Position numbers and translations under genes: made by a program. The notes beneath the pieces are model-generated. The model saw only the letters and a program-made list of their open reading frames with translations, was not told where the DNA came from and searched no databases. A stretch of DNA of 64,000 nt from Nephrocerus scutellatus. Taxonomy: Eukaryota; Arthropoda; Insecta; Diptera; Pipunculidae. The stretch is taken from assembly GCA_947095585.1 (NCBI GenBank), contig OX352765.1:57438920-57502919 (forward strand), read 5' to 3'. Shown in pieces: positions 49,740 to 62,600 of the stretch; positions within the stretch are counted from its first letter, which is position 1; the number at the start of each line of letters is the position of its first letter.

Positions 49740-52700
49740 AGGACTAAGATGTGATTATGAGATTTGTTCCTATGGAAATTCTGGGATCTGGCCAATAGGG
49801 TCTGGAGTTTTGGGACCCAAGCCATTTCTCAAGAGATTCGTATGAAATTCCTAATGTAGGACTAAAATGCGACTATTAGATTTGTTCCTATGGAAATTGT
49901 GATGTGATTAGGAGATTTTTTCCTATGGAAAATCTGGGAGCTGGCTAATAGGGTCTGGAATTATGGGAACTAACTCATTTCCCAAGCGATTTTATGAAAT
50001 TCGGTATGTACGACTAATATGCGACTATAATATTGGTTCCTATGGAAATTCTGGGTTCTGGCCAATAGGGTCTGGAGTTTTTGGAACCAAGCCATTTCTC
50101 ATGCGAATCGTATGAAACTCGGAATGTACGACTAATATGTGACTATAAGATTTGTTCCTATAGAAATTCTGGGATCTGGCAAATAGGGTCTGGAGTTTTG
50201 GGAACACAGCCATTTCTCAAACGATTCGTATGAATGTAGGACTAATATGCGACCATAAGATTTGTTCCTATGGAAATTCTGGGATCTGGCCAATAGGGTC
50301 TGGAGTTTTGGGACCCAAGCCATTTCTCCAGAGATTCGTATGAAATTCCTAATGTAGGACTAAAATGCGACTATTAGATTTGTTCCTATGGAAATTGTGA
50401 TGTGATTGGGAGATTTTTTCCTATAGAAAATCTGGGAGCTGGCTAATAGGGTTTGTAATTTTTGGAACCAAACCATTTCTCAAGGGTTTCGTATAAAACT
50501 CGGAATGTAGAACTAATATGCGACCATAAGATTTGTTCCTATGGAAATTCTGGGATCTGGCCAATAGGGTCTGGAGTTTTGGGAACACAGCCTTTTCTCA
50601 AACGATTCGTATGAATGTAGGACTAATATGCGACTATAAGATTTGTTCCTATGGAAATTGTGGTATCTGGCCAATAGGGTCTGGAATTATTGGAACCAAG
50701 CCATTTCTCAAGCGAATCGTATGAAACTCGGAATGTACGACTAATATGTGACTATAAGATTTGTTCCTATGGAAATTCTGGGATCTGACAAATAGGGTCT
50801 GCAGTTTTGGCAACTAAGCAATTTCTTAAGCGATTCGGATAAAACTCGGAATGTAGGACTAATATGCGACTATAAGAATTGTTTCTATCGAAATTCTGGG
50901 ATCTGTCCAATAGGGTCTGTAGTTTTTGGAACCAAGCCATTTGTCAAGCGATTCGTATGAAACTCGGAATGTAGGAATAATATGTGACTATAAGATTTGT
51001 TCCTATGGAATTTCTGGGATCTGGCCAATAGGGTCTGGAGTTTTGGGAACCAAGCCATTTCTCAAGCGATTCGTATGAAATTCTGTATATGGGACTATGA
51101 TGTGATTATGAGACTTGTTCCTTTGGAAAATCTGGTATCTGGCCAATAGCATATGCAGTTTTGGGAACTAAGCGATTTCTTAAGCGATTTGTATGAAACT
51201 CGGAATGTAGGACTAAAATGCGATTATGAGACTTGTTACTATGGAAAATCTAAGATCTGACCAAAAGGGTCAGGAGTTTTGGGAACACAGCCATTTCTCA
51301 AACGATTCGTATGAATGTAGTACTAATATGCGACTATAAGATTTGTTCCTATGGAAAATCTGGTATCTGGCTAATAGCGTCTGCAGTTTTGGGAACTAAG
51401 CGATTTCTTAAACGATTTGTATGAAACTCGGAATGTAGGACTAAAATGCGATTATGAGACTTGTTACTATGGAAAATCTAAGATCTGACCAAAAGGGTCA
51501 GGAGTTTTGGGAACACAGCCATTTCTCAAACGATTCGTATGAATGTAGTACTAATATGCGACTATAAGCTTTGTTCCTATGGAAATTCTGGGATCTGGCC
51601 AATAGGGTCTGGAATTTTTTGAACCAAACCATTTCTTAAGGGATTCGTATGAAACTAGGATTGTAGGACTAATATGCGACTATAAGATTTGTTCCTATGA
51701 AAATTCTGGTATCTGGCCAATAGGGTCTGGAGTTTTGGGAACCAAGCCATTTCTCGAGCGATTTGTATGACATTCGGAATGTAGGACTAAGATGTGATTA
51801 TGAGATTTGTTCCTATGGAAAATCTGGGAGCTGGCCAATAGGGTCTGGAATTTTGGTAACTAAGCCATTTCTCAAGCGATTTCTATGAAATTTGGTATGT
51901 AGGACTATGATGTGATTATGAGACTTGTTCCTTTGGAAAATCTGGAATCTGGCCAATAGCGTCTGCAGTTTTTGGAACTAAGCGATTTCTTAGCGATTTG
52001 TATGACATTCGGAATGTAGGACTAAGATGTGATTATGAGATTTGTTCCTATGTGTCTGGAGTTTTGGGAACACAGCCATTTCTCAAACGATTCGTATGAA
52101 TGTAGTACTAATATGCGACTATAAGATTTGTTCCTATGGAAATTCTGGGATCTGGCCAATAGGGTCTGGAATTTTTGGAACCAACCCATTTCTTATGGGA
52201 TTCGTATGAAACTCGGAATGTAGAACTAATATACGACCATAAGATTTGTTCCTATGGAAATTCTGGGATCTGGCCAATAGGGTCATGAGTTTTGGGAACC
52301 AAGCCATTTCTCGAGCGATTTGTATGACATTCGGAATGTAGGACTAAGATGTGATTATGAGATTTGTTCCTATGGAAAATCTGGAAGCTGGCCAAAAGGG
52401 TCTGGAATTTTTGGAACCAAACCATTTCTTAAGGGATTCGTATGAAACTAATATTGTAGGACTAATATGCTACTATAAGATTTGTTCCTATGAAAATTCT
52501 GGTATCTGGCCATTAGGGTCTGGAGTTTTGGGAACCAAGCCATTTCACAAGGGATTCGTATGAAACTCGGAATGAGGGACTAATATGCGACTATAAGATT
52601 TGTTCCTATGGGAATTCTGGGATCTGACCAATAGGGTCTGGAGTTTTGGGAACCAAGCCATTTCTCAAGCGATTTCTATGAAATTCGGTATGTAGGACTA

Positions 52701-53390
52701 TGATGTGATTATGAGACTTGTTCCTTTGGAAAATCTGGTATCTGGCCAAAAGGGTCTGGAGTTTTGAGAACACAGCCATTTCTCAAACGATTCGTATTAA
52801 TGTAGTACTAATATGCGACTATAAGATTTGTTCCTATGGAAATTCTGGGATCTGGCCAATAGGATCTGGAATTTTTGGAACCAAACCATTTCTTAAGGGA
52901 TTCGTATGAAACTAGAATTGTAGGACTAATATGCGACTATAAGATTTGTTCCTATGAAAATTCTGGTATCTGGCCAATAGGGTCTGGAGTTTTGGGAACC
53001 CAGCCATTTCTCAAGCGATTTCTATGAAATTCGGTATGTAGGACTATGATGTCATTATGAGACTTGTTCCTTTGGAAAATCTGGTATCTGGCCAATAGCG
53101 TCTGCAGTTTTGGGAACTAAGCGATTTCTTAAGCGATTTGTATGAAACTCTGAATGTAGGACTAAAATGCGATTATGAGACTTGTTCCTTTGGAAAATCT
53201 GGTATCTGGCCAAAAGGGTCTGGAGTTTTGAGAACACAGCCATTTCTCAAACGATTCGTATGAATGTAGTACTAATATGCGACTATAAGATTTGTTCCTA
53301 TGGAAATTCTGGGATCTGGCCATTAGGGTCTGGAGTTTTGGGAAAACAGCCATTTCTCAAACGATTCGTATGAATGTAGTACTAATATGC
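49740..53390 (+). repeat. Third copy of the 4.1-kb block, with a 228-bp deletion
   Basis: It aligns with about 42.7-46.6 kb at offset 7037 and, after about 51270, at offset 6809. The 228-bp change is one 118 + 110 dimer: the copy lacks the units with TTCTTACGGGATTCGCATG and TTTGTTCCAATGG that are present near 44340-44460. Confidence 0.83.
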
Positions 53391-56300
53391 TACTATAAAA
53401 TTTGTTCCTATGGAAATTCTGGGAACTGGACAATAGGGTCTGAAGTTTTGGGACCCAAACCATTTCTCAAGAGATTCGTATGAAATTCCTAATGTAGGAC
53501 TAAAATGCGACTATTAGATTTGTTCCTATGGAAATTGTGATGTGATTAGGAGATTTTTTCCTATGGAAAATCTGGGAGCTGGCTAATAGGGTCTGGAATT
53601 ATGGGAACTCAGCCATTTCTCAAGCGATTTCTATGAAATTCGGTATTAAGGACTAATATGCGACTATAAGTTTGGTTCCTATGGAAATTCTGGGAGCTGG
53701 CTAATAGGGTCTGGAATTATGGGAACTAAGCCATTTCTCAAGCGAATCGTATGAAACTCGGAATGTACGACTAATATGTGACTATAAGATTTGTTCCTAT
53801 GGAAATTCTGGGATCTGACAAATAGGGTCTGGAATTTTGGAAACTAAGCCATTTCTCGAGCGATTTGTATGACATCCGGAATGTAGGGCTAAGATGTGAT
53901 TATGAGATTTGTTCCTAGGGAAAATCTGGGAGTAAGCCAATAGGGTCTGGAATTTTGGGAACTAAGCCATTTCTCAAGCGATTTCTATGAAATTCGGTAT
54001 GTGATCTGACAAATAGGGTCTGGAGTTTTGGGAACCAAGCCATTTCTCAAGCAAGTCGTATGAAACTCGGAATGTAGTACTAAGATGTGATTATGGGATT
54101 TGTTCCTATGGAAAATCTGGGAGTAGGCCAATAGGGTCTGGAGTTTTGGGACCCAAGCCATTTCTCAAGAGATTCGTATGAAATTCCTAATGTAGGACTA
54201 AAATGCGACTATTAGATTTGTTCCTATGGAAATTGTGATGTGATTAGGAGATTTTTTCCTATGGAAAATCTGGGAGCTGGCTAATAGGGTCTGGAATTAT
54301 GGGAACTAAGCCATTTCTCAAGCGATTTCTATGAAATTCGGTATTAAGGACTAATATGCGACTATAAGTTTGGTTCCTATGGAAATTCTGGGATCTGGCC
54401 AATAGGGTCTGGAGTTTTTGGAACCAAGCCATTTCTCAAGCGAATCGTATGAAACTCGGAATGTACGACTAATATGTGACTATAAGATTTGTTCCTATGG
54501 AAATTCTGGGATCTGACAAATAGGGTCTGGAATTTTGGAAACTAAGCCATTTCTCGAGCGATTTCTATGAAATTCGGTATGTAGGACTATGATGTGATTA
54601 TGAGACTTGTTCCTTTGGAAAATCTGGTATCTGGCCAATAGCGTCTGCAGTTTTGGGAACTAAGCAATTTCTTAAGCGATTCGTATGAAACTCGGAATGT
54701 AGGACTAACATGCGATTATGAGACTTGTTACTATGGAAAATCTAAGATCTGGCCAAAAGGGTCTGGAATTTTTGGAACCAAACCATTTCTTAAGGGTTTC
54801 GTTTAATCTCGGAATGTAGGACTAATATGCGACTATAAGTTTGGTTCCTATGGAAATTCTGGGATCTGGCCAATAGGGTCTTGAGTTTTTGGAACCAAGC
54901 CATTTCTCAAGCGAATCGTATGAAACTCGGAATGTACGACTAATATGTGACTATAAGATTTGTTCCTATGGAAATTCTGGGATCTGGCCAATAGGGTCTG
55001 GAGTTTTGGGAAAACAGCCATTTCTCAAACGATTCGTATGAATGTAGTACTAATATGCGACTATAAGATTTGTTCCTATGGAAATTCTGGTATCGGGCCA
55101 ATAGGGTCTGGAGTTTTGGGAACCAAGCCATTTCTCAAGAGATTCGTATGAAATTCCTAATGTAGGACTATAATACGACTATTCGATTTGTTCCTATGGA
55201 AATTGTGATGTGATTAGGAGATTTTTTCCTATGGAAAATCTGGGAGCTGGCTAATAGGGTCTGGAATTATGGGAACTAAGCCATTTCTCTAGCGATTTCT
55301 ATGAAATTCGGTATTTAGGACTAATATGCGACTATAAGTTTGGTTCCTATGGAAATTCTGGGCTCCGGCCAAGAGTGTTTGGAGTTTTTGGAACCAAGCC
55401 ATTTCGCAAGCGATTCGTATGAAACTCGGAATGTAGTACTAAGATGTGATTATGGGATTTGTTCCTATGGAAAATCTGGGAGCTGGCCAATAGGGTCTGG
55501 AATTTTGGGAACTAAGCCATTTCTCAAGCGATTTCTATGAAATTCGGTATGTAGGACTATGATGTGATTATGAGACTTGTTCCTTTGGAAAATCTGGTAT
55601 CTGGACAATAGCGTCTGCAGTTTTGGGAACTAAGCGATTTCTTAAGCGATTTGTATGACATTCGGAATGTAGGACTATGATGTGATTATGAGACTTGTTC
55701 CTTTGGAAAATCTGGTATCTGGCCAATAGCGTCTGCAGTTTTGGGAACTAAGCGATTTGTATGACATTCGGAATGTAGGACTAAGATGTGATTATGAGAT
55801 TTGTTCCTATGGGTCTGGAGTTTTGGGAACACAGCCATTTCTCAAACGATTCGTATGAATGTAGTACTAATATGCGACTATAAGCTTTGTTCCTATGGAA
55901 ATTCTGGGATCTGGCCAATAGGGTCTGGAATTTTATGAACCAAACCATTTCTTAAGGGATTCGTATGAAACTAGGATTGTAGGACTAATATGCGACTATA
56001 AGATTTGTTCCTATGAAAATTCTGGTATCTGGCCAATAGGGTCTGGAGTTTTGGGAACCAAGCCATTTCTCGAGCGATTTGTATGACATTCGGAATGTAG
56101 GACTAAGATGTGATTATGAGATTTGTTCCTATGGAAAATCTGGGAGCTGGCCAATAGGGTCTGGAATTTTGGTAACTAAGCCATTTCTCAAGCGATTTCT
56201 ATGAAATTTGGTATGTAGGACTATGATGTGATTATGAGACTTGTTCCTTTGGAAAATCTGGAATCTGGCCAATAGCGTCTGCAGTTTTTGGAACTAAGCG

Positions 56301-58881
56301 ATTTCTTAGCGATTTGTATGACATTCGGAATGTAGGACTAAGATGTGATTATGAGATTTGTTCCTATGTGTCTGGAGTTTTGGGAACACAGCCATTTCTC
56401 AAACGATTCGTATGAATTTAGTACTAATATGCGACTATAAGATTTGTTCCTATGGAAATTCTGGGATCTGGCCAATAGGGTCTGGAATTTTTGGAACCAA
56501 CCCATTTCTTATGGGATTCGTATGAAACTCGGAATGTAGAACTAATATACGACCATAAGGTTTGTTCCTATGGAAATTCTGGGATCTGGCCAATAGGGTC
56601 ATGAGTTTTGGGAACCAAGCCATTTCTCGAGCGATTTGTATGACATTCGGAATGTAGGACTAAGATGTGATTATGAGATTTGTTCCTATGGAAAATCTGG
56701 AAGCTGGCCAAAAGGGTCTGGAATTTTTGGAACCAAACCATTTCTTAAGGGATTCGTATGAAACTAATATTGTAGGACTAATATGCTACTATAAGATTTG
56801 TTCCTATGAAAATTCTGGTATCTGGCCATTAGGGTCTGGAGTTTTGGGAACCAAGCCATTTCACAAGGGATTCGTATGAAACTCGGAATGAGGGACTAAT
56901 ATGCGACTATAAGATTTGTTCCTATGGGAATTCTGGGATCTGACCAATAGGGTCTGGAGTTTTGGGAACCAAGCCATTTCTCAAGCGATTTCTATGAAAT
57001 TCGGTATGTAGGACTATGATGTGATTATGAGACTTGTTCCTTTGGAAAATCTGGTATCTGGCCAAAAGGGTCTGGAGTTTTGAGAACACAGCCATTTCTC
57101 AAACGATTCGTATGAATGTAGTACTAATATGCGACTATAAGATTTGTTCCTATGGAAATTCTGGGATCTGGCCAATAGGGTCTGGAATTTTTGGAACCAA
57201 ACCATTTCTTAAGGGATTCGTATGAAACTAGAATTGTAGGACTAATATGCGACTATAAGATTTGTTCCTATGAAAATTCTGGTATCTGGCCAATAGGGTC
57301 TGGAGTTTTGGGAACCCAGCCATTTCTCAAGCGATTTCTATGAAATTCGGTATGTAGGACTATGATGTCATTATGAGACTTGTTCCTTTGGAAAATCTGG
57401 TATCTGGCCAATAGCGTCTGCAGTTTTGGGAACTAAGCGATTTCTTAAGCGATTTGTATGAAACTCTGAATGTAGGACTAAAATGCGATTATGAGACTTG
57501 TTCCTTTGGAAAATCTGGTATCTGGCCAAAAGGGTCTGGAGTTTTGAGAACACAGCCATTTCTCAAACGATTCGTATGAATGTAGTACTAATATGCGACT
57601 ATAAGATTTGTTCCTATGGAAATTCTGGGATCTGGCCATTAGGGTCTGGAGTTTTGGGAAAACAGCCATTTCTCAAACGATTCGTATGAATGTAGTACTA
57701 ATATGCTACTATTAAATTTGTTCCTATGGAAATTCTGGGAACTGGCCAATAGGGTCTGAAGTTTTGGGACCCAAACCATTTCTCAAGAGATTCGTATGAA
57801 ATTCCTAATGTAGGACTAAAATGCGACTATTAGATTTGTTCCTATGGAAATTGTGATGTGATTAGGAGATTTTTTCCTATGGAAAATCTGGGAGCTGGCT
57901 AATAGGGTCTGGAATTATGGGAACTCAGCCATTTCTCAAGCGATTTCTATGAAATTCGGTATTAAGGACTAATATGCGACTATAAGTTTGGTTCCTATGG
58001 AAATTCTGGGAGCTGGCTAATAGGGTCTGGAATTATGGGAACTAAGCCATTTCTCAAGCGAATCGTATGAAACTCGGAATGTACGACTAATATGTGACTA
58101 TAAGATTTGTTCCTATGGAAATTCTGGGATCTGACAAATAGGGTCTGGAATTTTGGAAACTAAGCCATTTCTCGAGCGATTTGTATGACATCCGGAATGT
58201 AGGGCTAAGATATGATTATGAGATTTGTTCCTAGGGAAAATCTGGGAGTAGGCCAATAGGGTCTGGAATTTTGGGAACTAAGCCATTTCTCAAGCGATTT
58301 CTATGAAATTCGGTATGTGATCTGACAAATAGGGTCTGGAGTTTTGGGAACCAAGCCATTTCTCAAGCAAGTCGTATGAAACTCGGAATGTAGTACTAAG
58401 ATGTGATTATGGGATTTGTTCCTATGGAAAATCTGGGAGTAGGCCAATAGGGTCTGGAGTTTTGGGACCCAAGCCATTTCTCAAGAGATTCGTATGAAAT
58501 TCCTAATGTAGGACTAAAATGCGACTATTAGATTTGTTCCTATGGAAATTGTGATGTGATTAGGAGATTTTTTCCTATGGAAAATCTGGGAGCTGGCTAA
58601 TAGGGTCTGGAATTATGGGAACTAAGCCATTTCTCAAGCGATTTCTATGAAATTCGGTATTAAGGACTAATATGCGACTATAAGTTTGGTTCCTATGGAA
58701 ATTCTGGGATCTGGCCAATAGGGTCTGGAGTTTTTGGAACCAAGCCATTTCTCAAGCGAATCGTATGAAACTCGGAATGTACGACTAATATGTGACTATA
58801 AGATTTGTTCCTATGGAAATTCTGGGATCTGACAAATAGGGTCTGGAATTTTGGAAACTAAGCCATTTCTCGAGCGATTTG
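51530..58881 (+). repeat. 4316-bp tandem duplication
   Basis: About 51530-54565 is repeated at 55846-58881 with a constant offset of 4316, checked at the HindIII variant (51566, 55882), the truncated monomer (52011, 56327) and several later points. After 54565 the second copy keeps CGAGCGATTTGTATGACATCC while the first changes to CGAGCGATTTCTATG, and later matches resume at an offset near 3818, so the first copy is rearranged at its end. Confidence 0.86.
53985..54025 (+). repeat. Irregular join TCGGTATGTGATCTGAC
   Basis: After AAATTCGGTATGT the sequence enters GATCTGACAAATAGGG, the middle of another monomer, skipping about 50 bases. The same join at about 58312 sits 4316 bases on, so it predates that duplication. 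Confidence 0.8.
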
Positions 58882-59619
58882 TATGACATCCGGAATGTAG
58901 GGCTAAGATGTGATTATGAGATTTGTTCCTAGGGAAAATCTGGGAGTAGGCCAATAGGGTCTGGAATTTTGGGAACTAAGCCATTTCTCAAGCGATTTCT
59001 ATGAAATTCGGTATGTAGGACTATGATGTGATTATGAGACTTGTTCCTTTGGAAAATCTGGTATCTGGCCAATAGCGTCTGCAGTTTTGGGAACTAAGCA
59101 ATTTCTTAAGCGATTCGTATGAAACTCGGAATGTAGGACTAACATGCGATTATGAGACTTGTTACTATGGAAAATCTAAGATCTGGCCAAAAGGGTCTGG
59201 AATTTTTGGAACCAAGCCATTTCTCAAGCAAGTCGTATGAAACTCGGAATGTAGTACTAAGATGTGATTATGGGATTTGTTCCTATGGAAAATATGGGAG
59301 CTGGCCAATAGGGTCTGGAATTTTGGGAACTAAGCCATTTCTCAAGCGATTTCTATGAAATTCGGTATGTAGGACTATGATGTGATTATGAGACTTGTTC
59401 CTTTGGAAAATCTGGTATCTGGACAATAGCGTCTGCAGTTTTGGGAACTAAGCGATTTCTTAAGCGATTTGTATGACATTCGGAATGTAGGACTATGATG
59501 TGATTATGAGACTTGTTCCTTTGGAAAATCTGGTATCTGGCCAATAGCGTCTGCAGTTTTGGGAACTAAGCGATTTGTATGACATTCGGAATGTAGGACT
59601 AAGATGTGATTATGAGATT

Positions 59620-62600
59620 TGTTCCTATGGGTCTGGAGTTTTGGGAACACAGCCATTTCTCAAACGATTCGTATGAATGTAGTACTAATATGCGACTATA
59701 AGATTTGTTCCTATGGAAATTCTGGGATCTGGCCAATAGGGTCTGGAATTCGGAATGTAGGACTAAGATGTGATTATGAGATTTGTTCCTATTGAAAATC
59801 TGGGAGCTGGCTAATAGGGTCTGGAATTATGGGAACTAAGCCATTTCTCAAGCGATTTCTATGAAATTCGGTATAAAGGACTAATATGCGACTATAAGTT
59901 TGGTTCTTATGGAAATTCTGGGATCTGGCCAACAGGGTCTGGAGTTTTTGGAACCAAGCCATTTCTCAATCGAATCGTATAAAACTCGGAATGTACGACT
60001 AATATGTGACTATAAGATTTGTTCCTATGGAAATTCTGGGATCTGACAAATAGGGTCTGGAATTTTGGAAACTAAGCCATTTCTCGAGCGATTTGTATGA
60101 CATCCGGAATGTAGGGCTAAGATGTGATTATGAGATTTGTTCCTAGGGAAAATCTAGGAGTAGGCCAATAGGGTCTGGAATTTTGGGAACTAAGCCATTT
60201 CTCAAGCGATTTCTATGAAATTCGGTATGTAGGACTATGATGTGATTATGAGACTTGTTCCTTTGGAAAATCTGGTATCTGGCCAATAGCGTCTGCAGTT
60301 TTGGGAACTAAGCCATTTCTTAAGCGATTCGTATGAAACTCGGAATGTAGGACTAATATGCGACTAAAAGATTTGTTCCTATGGAAATTCTGGGATCTGG
60401 CATATAGGGTCTGGAGTTTTGGGAACCAAGCCATTTCTCAAGCAAGTCGTATGAAACTCGGAATGTAGTACTAAGATGTGATTATGGGATTTGTTCCTAT
60501 GGAAAATCTGGGAGTAGGCCAATAGGGTCTGGAGTTTTGGGACCCAAGCCATTTCTCAAGAGATTCGTATGAAATTCCTAATGTAGGACTAAAATGCGAC
60601 TATTAGATTTGTTCCTATGGGTCTGGAGTTTTGGGAACACAGCCATTTCTCAAACGATTCGTATGAATGTAGTACTAATATGCGACTATAAGATTTGTTC
60701 CTATGGAAAATCTGGTATCTGGCTAATAGCGTCTGCAGTTTTGGGAACTAAGCGATTTCTTAAACGATTTGTATGAAACTCGGAATGTAGGACTAAAATG
60801 CGTTTATGAGACTTGTTACTATGGAAAATCTAAGATCTGACCAAAAGGGTCTGGAGTTTTAGGAACACAGCCATTTCTCAAACGATTCGTATGAATGTAG
60901 TACTAATATGCGACTATAAGCTTTGTTCCTATGGAAATTCTGGGATCTGGCCAACAGGGTCTGGAATTTTTTGAACCAAACCATTTCTTAAGGGATTCGT
61001 ATGAAACTAGGATTGTAGGACTAATATGCGACTATAAGATTTGTTCCTATGAAAATTCTGGTATCTGGCCAATAGGGTCTGGAGTTTTGGGAACCAAGCC
61101 ATTTCTCGAGCGATTTGTATGACATTCGGAATGTAGGACTAAGATGTGATTATGAGATTTGTTCCTATGGAAAATCTGGGAGCTGGCCAATAGGGTCTGG
61201 AATTTTGGGAACTAAGCCATTTCTCAAGCGATTTCTATGAAATTCGGTATGTAGGACTATGATGTGATTATGAGACTTGTTCCTTTGGAAAATCTGGAAT
61301 CTGGCCAATAGCGTCTGCAGTTTTTGGAACTAAGCGATTTCTTAGCGATTTGTATGACATTCGGAATGTAGGACTAAGATGTGATTATGAGATTTGTTCC
61401 TATGTGTCTGGAGTTTTGGGAACACAGCCATTTCTCAAACGATTCGTATGAATGTAGTACTAATATGCGACTATAAGATTTGTTCCTATGGAAATTCTGG
61501 GATCTGGCCAATAGGGTCTGGAGTTTTGGGACCCAAGCCATTTCTCCAGAGATTCGTATGAAATTCCTAATGTAGGACTAAAATGCGACTATTAGATTTG
61601 TTCCTATGGAAATTGTGATTGGGAGATTTTTTCCTATAGAAAATCTGGGAGCTGGCTAATAGGGTCTGTAATTTTTGGAACCAAACCATTTCTCAAGGGT
61701 TTCGTATAAAACTCGGAATGTAGAACTAATATGCGACCATAAGATTTGTTCCTATGGAAATTCTGGGATCTGGCCAATAGGGTCTGGAGTTTTGGGAACA
61801 CAGCCATTTCTCAAACGATTCGTATGAATGTAGGACTAATATGCGACTATAAGATTTGTTCCTATGGAAATTGTGGTATCTGGCCAATAGGGTCTGGAAT
61901 TATTGGAACCAAGCCATTTCTCAAGCGAATCGTATGAAACTCGTTATGTACGACTAATATGTGACTATAAGATTTGTTCCTATGGAAATTCTGGGATCTG
62001 ACAAATAGGGTCTGGAGTTTTGGGAACCAAGCCATTTCTCAAGCAAGTCGTATGAAACTCGGAATGTAGTACTAAGATGTGATTATGGGATTTGTTCCTA
62101 TGGAAATTCTGGGATCTGGCCATTAGGGTCTGGAGTTTTGGGAAAACAGCCATTTCTCAAACGATTCGTATGAATGTAGTACTAATATGCTACTATAAGA
62201 TTTGTTCCTATGGAAATTCTGGGAACTGGCCAATAGGGTCTGAAGTTTTGGGACCCAAGCCATTTCTCAAGAGATTCGTATGAAATTCCTAATGTAGTAC
62301 TAAAATGCGACTATTAGATTTGTTCCTATGGAAATTGTGATGTGATTAGGAGATTTTTTCCTATGGAAAATCTGGGAGCTGGCTAATAGGGTCTGGAATT
62401 ATGGGAACTAAGCCATTTCTCAAGCGATTTCTATGAAATTCGGTATTAAGGACTAATATGCAACTATAAGTTTGGTTCCTATGGAAATTCTGGGATATGG
62501 CCAATAGGGTCTGGAGTTTTTGGAACCAAGCCATTTCTCAAGCGAATCGTATGAAACTCGGAATGTACGACTAATATGTGACTATAAGATTTGTTCCTAT

